From: Struthio camelus
Taxonomy: Eukaryota; Chordata; Aves; Struthioniformes; Struthionidae
Direction: 5' to 3'
Assembly: GCF_040807025.1 (NCBI RefSeq)
Contig: NC_090967.1
Coordinates: forward strand, 1,486,001-1,550,000
Length of the DNA stretch: 64,000 nucleotides
Below are positions 22,501-34,400 of this stretch, piece by piece. Position numbers and translations under genes: made by a program. Positions within the stretch are counted from its first letter, which is position 1, and every line of letters starts with the position of its first letter. The notes under the pieces are model-generated. The model worked only from the letters and a program-made list of their open reading frames with translations, had not been told where the DNA came from and did no database searches.

Positions 22501-22600
22501 GCACTTCTTGTTTACATATTTCATATACTAAGTCTTTAGCTGACAATCTAAATATTCAAGAATAAAGGATCTACTTCTGAAAACGTATATGTGTTCAAGT
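19560..22600 (+). other. SPPL2B: Candidate SPPL2B 3' untranslated region
   Basis: AT-rich sequence directly after the stop codon, free of recognisable repeats until the microsatellite/G-rich sequence near 22630. Candidate poly(A) signals lie at 20127 (ATTAAA), 21672 (AATAAA) and 22561 (AATAAA). The last is followed by a TGTGTT element and G-rich sequence, the expected downstream context. The true transcript end cannot be fixed from DNA alone. Confidence 0.45.
22561..22566 (+). terminator. SPPL2B: Candidate polyadenylation signal AATAAA
   Basis: Canonical hexamer with a TG-rich stretch 25-50 bases downstream. It is the best candidate for the distal SPPL2B poly(A) site; an alternative AATAAA lies at 21672-21677. 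Confidence 0.4.
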
Positions 22601-23464
22601 AAAGTATTTGTTGTAGTCCAAAAGAAAGGTGGGGGTGGGGGGGAGGAGGGGGTTCTTTGGATTATCACAGTAATGATGGTCAGATTCTTTCCTGGTTCTG
22701 GAATTGCAAAATAGTCAGCTCAAGTTGGTTGTTCTGACTGTGTTCTCCTGAAGGGTTGCACAAATACAGCTGAAGGTAGAATGCAAACTGGAAGACCTTG
22801 ACTAACGGTGACAAGTAAGAGAGATGTATTCTGAACCCTCTTCTACTTTGTGGGATTCTTTTCTCACTAGTTTTAAATGAAATGCTTGGGGGGGGAAATA
22901 AATCCTGCTGTTATTAACGGCAGTAAAAATAGCACATTCACATATGTAAGAACTAAACTTGTGAAAATAAGTTGTTACATCTAAACTTAAATTCCAAAAG
23001 ACACAGAAAATATGCAGCACAGTATCCTTTCCAGAAGGATTGTCCATGTATCTAATGGAAATCTTCATTTAGATTACTGTTAGTTTAATTTTTATTTTTT
23101 CAACTTTTATATTAACCATACTTTGCTTCACTTTTTTTTTTAGCTGATGCCTTGATCTCATATTCATTCAAGACCTTCCTTCAGGAGCTCTTCTCTTCTT
23201 ACAGTAGCCCTCTGTCTGTCTGTCTTCTCTTTTGTCTTGTGGTTGAGTAAAGATGTATTACATTTTTCTTGCACTACACTTAATGTTTAGTATGTAAAGC
23301 CCAATAATATTTCTCTTTAATGGCAGCTTTATTGTTTATCAGTAAACAAAATGGAACATTTTGTTTATGCTTGCATCATTTGCAATGTTATTTTTAATAT
23401 GTTCCTATGTAAATAAGCTGACTAAGCAGTAATATGCAGCTGTTGCATATTGGTATGTGCCTAG
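22601..23464. other. Intergenic, G-rich patch then unique sequence
   Basis: A G-rich patch (about 22627-22652) is followed by AT-rich sequence up to the CR1 5' junction. No gene is recognised. Confidence 0.6.
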
Positions 23465-25866
23465 CACAGCTAGGCGCAAACAGTCGAGGAGGTTCCTGCA
23501 GAGGATTGAGGATAATTTCTTGACCTAGGTGGTGGAGACGCCAACAAGGAGAAGTGCAATGCTAGACCTTGTACTAACAAACAAAGAAGGTCTGGTTGGA
23601 GATGTGAAGGTTGGGGGCAGCCTTGGCTGCAGTGAGCATGAGATGGTGGAGTTGAGGATCCTGTGAGGAGGGAGCAGGGCAATGAGTAGGATCGCAACGC
23701 TGGACTTGAGGAGAGCTAACTTTGGCCTCTTCAGGGACCTGCTTGGAGGAATCCCATGGAGGAGGGCCCTAGAAGGAAGGGTGATCCAGGAGAGCTGGTT
23801 AATATTCAAGCATCACCTCCTCCAGGCTCAAGACGGGTGTGTCCCTCTGAGTAAGAAGTCGAGCAAAGCGGGCAGGAGACCCGCCTGGATGAGGAAGGAA
23901 CTCCTGGCAAAACTCCAACAGAAGAAGGAAGTCCACAGAATGTGGAAAAGGGCACAGGCCACTTGGGAGGAATACAGGGACGTTGTCAGATGGGATGGGA
24001 GGAGGAAGGCTAAGGCCCATTTGGAATTAAATCTGGCAAGGGATGTCAAGGACAACAAGAAGGGGTTCTTCAAATACATCAAGAGCAAAAGGAAGACTAG
24101 GGAAAATGTGGGCCCACTGCTGAATGGGGCGGGTGGCCTGGTGATGAAGGATACAGAGGAGGCAGAGTTGCTGAATGCCTTCTTTGCTTCAGTCTTCACT
24201 GCTAAGGCCAGTCCTCAGGAATTGCAGACCTTGGAGACGGGAGAGGAAGGCTGCAGAAAGGAAGACTCTGCCTTGGTGGAGGAGGATCAGGTTAGAGATC
24301 TTTTGTCCAAACTTGACATCCACAAATCCATGGGCCCTGACGGGATGCACCCACGAGTGCTGAGGGAGCTGGCAGATGTTATTGCTAGGCCACTCCCCAT
24401 CACCTTGGAAAGGTCCTGGAGATCAGGAGAGGTGCCTGAGGACTGGAAGAAAGCCAGTGTCACTCCAGCCTTCCAAAAGGGCAAGAAGGAGGAGCCAGGG
24501 AACGACAGGCCTGTCAGCCTCCCCTCCTTCCCTGGAAAGCTGATGGAACAGCTCCTCCTGGAGGTCCTCTCTAAGCAGGTGGAGGACAAGAAGGTGATCA
24601 GGCATAGTCAGCGTGGATTCACCAAAGGGAAATCATGCTGGACCAATCGGATAGCCTTCTGGGAGGGAACGACTGGCTGGGTAGATGAGGGCAGAGCAGT
24701 GGATGTGGTCTCCCTGGCCTTCAGCAAGGCTTCCAACACTGTCTCCCATCACATCCTCCTAGGTAAGCTCAGGAAGTGTGGGTTGGATGAGTGGTTGGCG
24801 AGGTGGATTGAGAAGTGGCTGGATGGCCGAGCTCAGAGGGTGGTGGTGAATGGTGCAGAGTCAAGTTGGAGGTGTGTAGCTAGTGGTGTCCCCCAGGGGT
24901 CAGTCCTGGGTCCAGTCTTGTTCAACGTATTCATCAATGACCTGGAGGAAGGCACAGAGTGCACCCTCAGCAAGTTTGCTGATGATACTAAACTGGGGGG
25001 AGTGGCTGACACACCAGAAGACTGTGCTGCCGTTCAGAGGGACCTGGACAGGCTGGAGAGCTGGGCGGAGAGGAGCCTCCTGAAGTTCAACAAAGGCAAG
25101 TGCAGGGTCCTGCCCCTAGGCAGGAAGAACCCCCTGCAGCAGTACAGGCTGGGGGTTGACCTGCTGGAAAGCAGCCCTGCAGAGAAGGAGCTGGGAGTGC
25201 TGGTGGACAACAAGTTAAGCATGAGGCAGCAGTGTGCCCTGGTGGCCAAGAAGGCCAATGGTCTCCTGGGGTGCATGAGGCAGAGTGTTGCCAGCAGGTG
25301 GAGGGAGGTGATCCTGCCCCTCCATTCAGCCCTGGTGAGGCCTCACCTGGAGTACTGTGTCCACTTCTGGGCTCCCCAGTCCAAGAGAGACATGGCCCTA
25401 CTGGAGAGAGAGAGTCCAGCGGAGGCCTGTGAAGATGAGGAGGGGACTGGAGCATCTCTCCTCTGAAGAGAGGCTGCGAGAGCTGGGCCTGTTCAGCCTG
25501 GAGAATAGAAGACTTGAGAGGGGATCTCATAAACGTGTATAAGTATCTGAAGGGGGAGTGTCAAGAGGATGGGGCCAGACTCTTCTCCATGGTGCCCAGC
25601 GACAGGACAAGAGGCAACGGGCAGAAACTGAACCACAGGAGGTTCCACCTAAACCTGAGAAAAAACTTCTTGACTGTGAGGGTGACAGAGCATTGGAACA
25701 GGTTGCCCGGAGAGGTGGTGGAGTCTCCTTTGCTGGAGATATTCAAAACCCGTCTGGATGTGATCCTGGGCAATATGCTCTAGGTGACCCTGCTTGAGCA
25801 GGGAGGTTGGACTAGATGCTCTCCAGAGGTCCCTTCCAACCTAAACCATTCTGTGTTTCTGTGAAG
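23465..25866 (+). mobile_element. Long 5'-truncated CR1 LINE with open reverse-transcriptase frame
   Basis: A 2.4 kb CR1 copy that begins within the end of the ORF2 endonuclease region (reading SRRFLQRIED) and runs through the reverse transcriptase to a CR1 3' end (ATTCTGTGTTTCTGTG, about 25850-25865). The 5' part carries stops before 23682. The central frame 23682-25466 is open. The 3' coding part is split by an extra GA pair at about 25405-25413 and a later indel near 25515. It has higher GC than its flanks. I could not find a target-site duplication. Confidence 0.95.
23682..25466 (+). pseudogene. CR1 ORF2 reverse-transcriptase remnant (594 codons)
   Basis: Non-LTR reverse transcriptase from the CR1 retrotransposon. 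Family motifs seen: [20 protein letters not shown] (fingers), [37 protein letters not shown] and FADDTKL (catalytic Asp pair at 24981-24986). Motif A, normally with two aspartates (DFSKAFDTV-like), reads [10 protein letters not shown] here: Ala at 24717-24719 and Asn at 24735-24737. The catalytic metal-binding Asp is therefore lost, and the enzyme should be inactive although the frame is open. The C-terminal 22 residues are out of frame because of an extra GA pair. The N-terminal endonuclease is missing. Confidence 0.9.
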
Positions 25867-28800
25867 AATGGGGGTGCTCTTAGAGTCTGGAAGAGAGCGA
25901 AGTATGATCAGAGGTCTAGAAAACATCGACTGAAAGAAAAGATTAAGCTTTTGGTATTTAATCTAGAGTATGGTTTCGCAGCTGGCCAACATGCAATGAA
26001 GCATGGAGTCATGCCAACAAGTTCTTTGTTGGCTTTTTTTTGTTTAGGCTTTATTGAAATGCTGTTAGGAAACATGGAGTGGGAGAAGATAAGAAAAAAA
26101 AAATGAAGGTTGCTCAGAGGAAGAGAGAGGAGGCACTGACATGGCCGAACAAGTAGGAAAATGGCAGCAGATGAGCTTGCTCCAGAGAAAACTTAGAGGG
26201 ATGCATGATGGGCATCCTAAAATTGGAAAAGCTACTGCAAATTGGAAGAAAAAAGTTAATTCTCTAGCTAGTGTTCTTATTCCCGTCCCACAGCAAAGAC
26301 TGTAAATATACTCTGAGGTCTATTCTAGCTTACTAAATCAGGGCAAAGCCACAGGCTTAAGCACTGGCCCATGATCACCCGTAATGTTTAACTGTTAAAA
26401 TGTTCCCCAAAATAACTCTAGCACAGACCAGAGACCACTATGCCAGACAGTGCCTGAACATGTAGATAGCATGGGGTAGGGCTGTTTCCAGTGTACAATA
26501 TTACTGAGAACATTCTGTTCTGAGAGCAAGGAATTTAACTGTATGGACATGAACCATGTTATGCGACTTGCATTAGGTGGCAGAGAACAAACCCTGGCCC
26601 ACTTTTCCTGTACAGGTGTAGCCTGAGGGTCAAGCTTTCTGTGATTCAATGCCATTGTAGTATGGACTTTCCCTTGTAGCAGTCACTTTTGTATTTTATG
26701 AGTGCTGTAATGGAGTTGTCCAAGGCAACATTTAAGAAAACAGTGTGGTTAGCAATTCAGATCCCACATTACAAAGACCTTCTTCTGCTAGTTCTGGAAA
26801 GAAATCACATCAAAGTGCATGTTGATTAGACCTGGTGCTCTTTCTACTGTGATGAGATTTTTTTGGTTTTTTAATGTGTCTTTGATTGCATTGGGTGTTT
26901 ATAGCACCCTGCAAAGTTTTCAGAACTGGATGGCCTTGTGAGCTACCAGAGGCTTCCTTTGGCACTGGAACAAGAAAATCGTCTCTTCACTGATCCTCTA
27001 TAGCTTATGCATTCATAACTTATATTCTTTTGGGAGGGTCTTTTATCTTTGCATTTTCCTCCTTCAGTATTTCAAGCAAATATTCAGATTAAGGGGAAGG
27101 AGGATGAGTTTCTGACATTTATATTAGTAACAGCGAACAGTAGGTGTACAACTTCATGATACATTAATCATTTATATCCATGCCAAAGTTCTTGAGAGCA
27201 CATTTTGTAGAGCATACAGGAATGATCATAGGTGTAGTCAGCACAGATCTACCGCTCTAAGAACTATAAAAATTATATAGCCATGGATTGGTCCAGGGAA
27301 GGTGTTAATGATAAACAATGCCCTTAAATTTGATTTCTTTGAATCAGGAACTAGTACATTGTGTACTGAGTCATCTATAATTTCAGGAATTAGCAGAAGA
27401 CTTGGCTTGGTATAATGCAGTAACTCAGGAGGTCCCTTTCTGTTCTGCTTTACCAGCTGCTCTTGGGAATAGTGCAGCTCTTGGTCCTGTTGTTGATCAA
27501 CCAGGACCTAAGGATATCAAGTGTGTGTGCTGCTGGGATGATTTGAAGCTATGTTTCCCAGCTGAAGACAGCATCACAGTTTATCCAGTTTCTCATGATA
27601 TCTTTCTGTGTTAGCATTTTCCATCTTGTCCAAGTTTAGCTCCAGGTGGCAAAACTTCATCCAGTTGTTAATTTCAGGCTCTCAGAAAGCTTTGAGATGA
27701 TTTGTAGGCTAGAAAATTTTGACTGATTCCTGTTTACTGCTGATACAATCATGCTCTGTGTTGTGACCTTGTTTGGGTGCTTAATGTAAATGTTGGTTAG
27801 ATGCAAATATGGTGTGGTAAATAAGCTAATCATAGCTTCTTAAACAATTAATGATTGGAGCTGGTACAGTGCCCTGCACTGCCAGATAAATAGCACCTAA
27901 TAGTGAAATACTGCTGAAATACTTCCAGTACTGGAAGAGGGGGTGCTTGTCAAGAACAGCAATGCCATGTTCTGTCTGTGTAGTCAGTTCAGTGGTGCTT
28001 CTGGAAGACTAGCTCTTCAGTGCTGTTGATTGTACACAAGAGTCATACCTGAGATGGTTTCCATACAATAATCTTTTCCTTACTCAGAAATTTGTAAAGG
28101 ATAAAAATATCTCTTTTTATCTTAAAGGTATAGTTGTAGTCAAGAAAATGCTATAAAGTGGCTACTTTTCCATTGTGGAACCAAGCTTTAAATAGCTTGT
28201 ATGCTAAGAAGATGAGGTGTGATAGGAACATAATCCTTGACATGCATTTTCCACAGCAAGAAACTGGTAGAATTTTTTTTTTTGGTTCTGCTCTGACTGA
28301 AGTTGATCCAGTTAATGTTCAACAAAAATTTCAAAACAGTGGTTAGGTTTTAAGTTTGAAGAAAGAAACATAATGGTTCAGATCGTTCTGTTTTGGGTCA
28401 GACTCTCTTGACTCCATAGCTGGTATGGAAGGCTTTAAAAACACAAGAATGTCACAGATCTGACCACTGACTCTAACTTGTGAGCAAGCCTGTGTGGGGA
28501 GATAGCTTTCTCCTCCCTCTTCCCTTCTCCCAAACTGCTAGTTAATGGTTGTCTGCATGTGCTGGTGCAAACACCTATTTCCTATTCGTCTTCAGTTCAT
28601 GCCTTGTCACTTGTCCTCTCTGGCAGACTTTTAATTCTCAAACTTTTGTAGACCCAACACAAGCTTTGGGAAAGCACAACTCTCTTCCTCATAATGCATT
28701 CTAGTGCTCTGTTTCATAGTGCACTCCCAGAGCTACCTACTAAGTCTATCAACACTGAAAAGAGTGCAATTGGCAATCATTGCAAATGGACTCTCCAATT

Positions 28801-29570
28801 GGAGAGAGAGCCCAGCCTGATGGCTCAATTGCATCACATTCATTACATGGGGGAGTTACATTTTAACACTTCAGATGAATCTTTTTGATCCTAGAAGTCA
28901 AACAGAGTAAGTATGAGCTCCATTACTTTCAGTTTGGCCACATATGAAAACAGGAACACTTTTAAAGGAAGTACAAATTCACAGGCCTGAATGTGGATGG
29001 TGAGCTAATTATTTTTAACTAGATTCCTTCAGTTTCTTCATCCAGTCCAATGCTGGAGGACCTGTGAACCTAGTAACAGCTTAGCAAAGTGCTGTTTGAA
29101 CATTGCTAGTGCCATTTTAATAAAAGTGAATTAATGGAGCTTTGTACGTGCATCAGATGGGAGATTGTAGGCTAAAATTTAGAGCAGTATCAAGAGAGGG
29201 GAGTAAGATACATATTTGTTTAACGCTTGTATCTTGGGTACTTGATAGTAGCTACATTTAGGGAGATGATTTATTCTTGGGAGGAAGCCTAATCCATTGC
29301 AAGTGGAATTGTTTTAAATGGCTGATGTCATTGTGGAAGGACTTTGTAGTAATGTTCAAATAATAGTATATAGGCTAGTGTTATGACGACTGCAAACTCT
29401 AATGGTTAATTGTAGCGCTCAGGAATGAATACATCTAACTCTGCATATATATTCATGAGGAACAAAACCTTTAAACTCTTATTTTATACTGTATTGAGAA
29501 AAGTTTTGTTATAATCCAAAAGCAGCGGTATATTGTTTGCTATTTTAAATCCTGCAATGCAGTTTGGCCC
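25867..29570. other. Intergenic, no gene recognised
   Basis: 3.7 kb of unique-looking AT-rich DNA. Small open frames (for example 25816-26106, 27402-27614) show no family resemblance and no codon-level pattern I trust. Confidence 0.6.
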
Positions 29571-29577
29571 CTTAATT

Positions 29578-29599
29578 AAAAAAAAAAAAAAAAAAAAAA
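29578..29599. repeat. A22 homopolymer
   Basis: Twenty-two consecutive A residues. No upstream poly(A) signal or retrocopy-like sequence is recognised, so a retroposed tail is possible but unsupported. Confidence 0.85.
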
Positions 29600-31330
29600 G
29601 CGTCGAGCTAAGAGGGTTGCCAGCATAGGAAAACTGAGGAATTAAAGACTGTGGTCAAGTAATTCCTCCGGCACAGTAAGTGCTATTGTACTGCGTGTAC
29701 TGAAACCGTGGAAATGAAGTGTGGATGAGACCTAAAGAACCAAGGAATTCAGTTGTCTCAAAGATATAGTCAGTCATCAATAGTTGTGTTTTGCTGTAGG
29801 TGTGAAGTATGCTGATAAAAATGAATCTCCTTCACAATTTTAAAAAATCTTGCATATCTCATATACCTTGTTAGCTAGTCAGTTAATCACATATGTTGTA
29901 CATTTTAGTTTCACAGTTTTAATTCACTGAATTGCTGAATCTCAGACAGCTTTATGTGAGTAAGGTAATTTTCTCACTGCACATGTGCAGACTGTAGAAC
30001 GTTCAGTATATGCTAGATGAATTGCAAAACTGACGTATGGTATCTACAAGGATAGATAAATCAGTCTAATTTTGTGATTTGTATTATGATATAAGTAAGA
30101 TGCTGTTGTTTGCAAAGTGTAACAAAGAACTAAACTTTTCATGTTACTAATATCTTCCTGTGCTGACAGTAGCATAGGGGCCATTGCAAAGACCAAGAAA
30201 AAATGGTCCAATTAGTAAAAGCCAATTACTTTCCAAATAATAAAAGCCACTTCTGGTCAATAGTTCTATAGTTCCAAAACTGTATGTCTTAACTGTAATA
30301 CTTGCCTCAGCTCTTCAATTCAGTCTGGGTGGTTTTTTTCTACCATGTATCTATATATCTCTTTGTGGTTTTGATATCAGCCGCTCCTTCTGGCTGAATT
30401 ATAGCCTTGTAACTAATTGCAAACCATATCATAATATATATTCTTATATATGTAAAAGCATTGTAGTACATAGAATTTCCAGAGATCAAATGTAGCTTTG
30501 CTTCCTCCCTCCATGATGTAACACAGGAAAAACTCAATGTCAAACCTGAGGAAAAAGAATGTTAGGACAACAGGTGAGAACTACCCCAAGTGTTTCTGCA
30601 GAGTGAATTTTTTGTTTTCTGTGGAGTAATTAAGCCTATTTCAGGCATACATAGATATGGTGAAAGAAGAGAAACTTGAAAAATGACTTGATTGTGTGCT
30701 GGTCCAGCTGAAATTGCAGTGTTTTCTCTTGTTTTGGTTTTAGAGAACATTGCAATTTACTTTTCTTTAGCCTGCTTCCATTTATAAATGTAAATACTTT
30801 CTATAACTGTAAAATAAAGATTGTGCACTGAATTTTATTATTTTGAATCTATTTAGTTCATTTCATTCTTTGCAGTATGATGTTATAAGGTGTCTTTTCT
30901 GATTTAAAAAATAGCAACTGCCATGCTTACATCTTGAGTTGGATTCCACTCAAAATTCTTTAAACTTGTCTGTGGTGATTTCCAATTTCTATTCATATGC
31001 AAGACCAGATATCAGAAACATTGTTTCATATCCCTAGCGGTTCACACAAGTAGTCTCTGATCCCTTTTCTGATTCTACCATTGATGTGGTTATTGTGCTA
31101 ATACAATTGTTTTTGATTAATTAATCAGTCACATATTGTACTGGTACAATATGGGAAAGAAGGTGGTTGCCAATAGGCCCTTCTTTAAAAAAGAATAAAT
31201 CTCTACTGAATTAGAAGGAAAATCATGGATGCAGCTGAGAATGGAATGAATGAAAGCAGGTACCTTTCTCCTCCATAGTCTTGTGTCTGCTTTTTAGTAC
31301 ATCCTGCAATTCCCTTTTATGTAGGCATCT
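29600..31330. other. Intergenic, no gene recognised
   Basis: 1.7 kb AT-rich, with an AATAAA at 30813-30818 that has no associated gene I can see. Two adjacent palindromes lie at 31114-31153. Confidence 0.6.
31114..31153. repeat. Adjacent perfect palindromes
   Basis: TGATTAATTAATCA (31114-31127) is a perfect 14-bp palindrome. Four bases later, 31132-31153 is a perfect inverted repeat with 10-bp arms (CATATTGTAC / GTACAATATG) around a TG spacer. They may be paired protein-binding sites, the remnant of a transposon terminus, or chance in AT-rich DNA. Confidence 0.7.
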
Positions 31331-31342
31331 GAGAAGAGAAAA

Positions 31343-31422
31343 ATTGAGAAATTTCTTGTCTTAAAAAAAAAAAAAGAAATTGAGAAATTGAGAAATTTCT
31401 TGTCTTAAAAAAAAAAAAAAAG
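31343..31422. repeat. Tandem duplication with A-runs
   Basis: The unit ATTGAGAAATTTCTTGTCTT followed by a long A-run occurs twice, in direct orientation and separated by a short AAATTGAG echo. It looks like a recent slippage duplication. Confidence 0.8.
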
Positions 31423-34400
31423 TTGCAGCCAGACAAGCCTTTCTGTTCATGCTATTACTGGGGAATGAAGAGAAAGAGGGCTCAAAACCAGAAAAACCAG
31501 TTTTGTGTTAGATAAAGGAAAGTAAATATCATAGTAAAGGTTCAGTCTGGCCACAAAGCTCATCCTAAGGCTTTTCTGCATTAGTTGAAACAGTAATTAG
31601 CATTCTAAGTTTAGACATACATCTGTATAGTAGAACAGACATAGAATTAGCCTATTGAATGTGTTACTTAAATTACAGATAAGACCCTGAACTGCTGTTC
31701 TGAATTCTTACAGTACAGCTGGCCCATGGTTCTACCATCACTCCAGCACATGCATGAGCCATCGCTGTTGATTATCTTAATTACATTAAAAATATCTCAT
31801 AATTATCTTAAGTATGCACTAAAGACTACTCTACATGACCATTTCTGCATTTGCAAGAACAGTTTCTGCTGACTATTTACAAGTATCTTATCTATGTACA
31901 ATTTGCTCAGTTTTGCAGCAAGAACTGCTCAGGGCAGTCTCTGGAAGGAAGGGCCAGATTCTCCACTTAGGATGCTGATCACCACATTTAAGCGTAGGAA
32001 TTTGCCTATGCACAGCAGATGCTGCCTGAAGGGAGTCTTCAGGGCAGTCTGAAATTCCCACCTGGAGAACTCTTGCACCAATTACTCAAATACTTTCTTG
32101 TGAAGATTTCAGTCAATCACCTACAGCTCAGTTCGTTGTCTCACACCAGTCTGTTATCTCATCTTTGCAAATAACTGGTGGGCAGTTACTGGACCACCCA
32201 GGGAATTAATTGCTTAAGTGCACTGGGCATACACACAAGGGCAGCCTTGATCCCCAACTGCACCACAGTGATTGATAACTAACAGATAGAGCTGAGTTTT
32301 GTACTTACAGCTCACTTAAGCTCCATAGCTCTTGCTGAAAATAATAACTTATCCAAAAGATGACTTGTGATTTTTTTGTTTTATTTTTGTGTTCCTGTTT
32401 TAGAAGGGGTAAAGATTGCATATTTAACATCTGAAACAACACATAACAAATAAGGGAGAGCTTTTTGCACACCATCATGAGCCATCGTGACCTCCAGCAA
32501 TCATGGGCCCAGTTCTGTTTTTCAATAGGACATGGAATAAAATTACTTGAACAGAAAAACAGTGAAAATGAGCGAAAATACAAGGATCTGAAATGCTTCA
32601 TTCTTGAAGCACAGCATAAGCTATAGTTTCATGGCTTTTTTTTCTTCTGGGAACAGTATTCCCGTAAAGGTTTTTCTGTTTAAGTATAGCTCTTCTATTT
32701 ATGGTTTGTCAGTCTCCAGATTCTCCCTTCGCTGTCACCTCCAAAATAATCCCAAATTTGAAAAAGAAAATGAGCGATAGACTTGGCACTTCAGACTGCC
32801 TCTACCTATTGCTCTCAATTCAAGGATTTCTTGGGAAGAGATGTGGCTTTGGGAAGAGGCTTGGCTCCTAGTGGCTCCTAGGAATCATTCAGTTCCCAGT
32901 AAATGTTCCTGCTGCAGGTCCAAAACATTCCTCTGGCTCAGGGTTGAATTTTCCCAGATACTTGTAACGGAAAAATTTTTCACCATTGCCTCACCAGTTA
33001 ATCACAGTGGAACAGACGCAGTAATCTACTGTTATATCTCCTTTTAGGTTGCTGCAGCAGGTCAGGGCAGCTGTAGCTAGTTATTGCACAATAAATTTCT
33101 ATGCAGAATCTAGACACTGTTTTAAAAAACAAACAAAAATTTGGAGGGCAAATGACCTTCCGTTGTTCCTTCCCAAGCGTCCACCAACATGCTCTTAAGG
33201 TTTTCAGCCCTGACATGGTCAAGTATTTATGCATCCTCTGATAGTGCATAGCTATGTAGTCTAGGTAGTCATAGGTTCCATGTTTTCCCCTGCTTAGAGC
33301 CCTTTTCTGCCTTACCAACTGTCTGCTAGTTATCCTTCCCCGTTAGAGTATTTGGGCTTTCCAGTAGTGCACTGTGGAAATTCTAGTAGTATAGAAATTC
33401 TAATAGTTCTATAGGGAACTTCACAGTCTCCCTTGCTGAACTGCAGGAGGTTTCGTTCATCCTATCTACTGCACTCTATTACCTTACTATAGTCATGTTA
33501 GCCATAGGCAGTGGCTCTTCAAAGCTGGCAGGAAGATCTACAGTACCCACTAGAGTGATTAGGGTGATAGCCCTCCTTCAAGTGGGAGATTGGTCTAGAT
33601 AGCACCAGAGAGCCATATTGAGATCATGTTTATTTTGTACTTTACTGAAGAGGGTGAAAGGGACACGTGCAATTCTGTGACCATTACAAAGCTGTACTTT
33701 TCACTCAAGTATCTGGTGATTGCCACAGGAATTGGATCAAATCAGACTCCTATCTGGTTTAGTCTATAAAAGTGCTCGCATTGCTTCCTTTCTAACAGTA
33801 CTCACAGGACCCAAACTGAGTTTAAAACCTGACAGAAACAAAATGCAAACACAAAGTTCCCAATAAAAAGTCCACAATCTCATTGACATGGACAGCAAAT
33901 AGGAGAGGCTGCAATAAGGATTTTTGTGTCTTGCAGGGAGTGAATAACAACTGAGCCAGGTAAGCCCTCAGTGGGTTTGTTAGGTTTTAACTTATCAGTC
34001 GCACCTCCAGCTTTCCGCATTATACTGAAAATAGCAGTGTCTCATCTATGCCGTGAACTGAACTCACTTGTGACTGTTTAACAATAGGAAACATTTGTAG
34101 TATAGGTAATGGCTGTTTCTCATGGCACTGTGTCTTCAGCAGCTGCCATGCACTGAAAACAATTCCGTCAAAGTTCAAAGGGCTCTGATTAATGAGACGT
34201 TAGCAAATCACTTAGCTTTCTTTAATATTGATCTGGAAAAAGAGGGACAATCCCTCAGGAACAGGTTGTTACAACTATCAATTTCTCTATATTTATAAAA
34301 ATCACTAATGTAAAATCTGATTTTATACAAAAAAAAAATCATTTTTTTACTCAAACTTCCCAGTAGAATTTATGTTGGACATGCTGGGATCCTTTCTACT

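Noticed and set aside
29500..29600. Processed pseudogene ending in the A22 run
   Set aside because: No upstream poly(A) signal, flanking duplication or recognisable coding sequence could be found.
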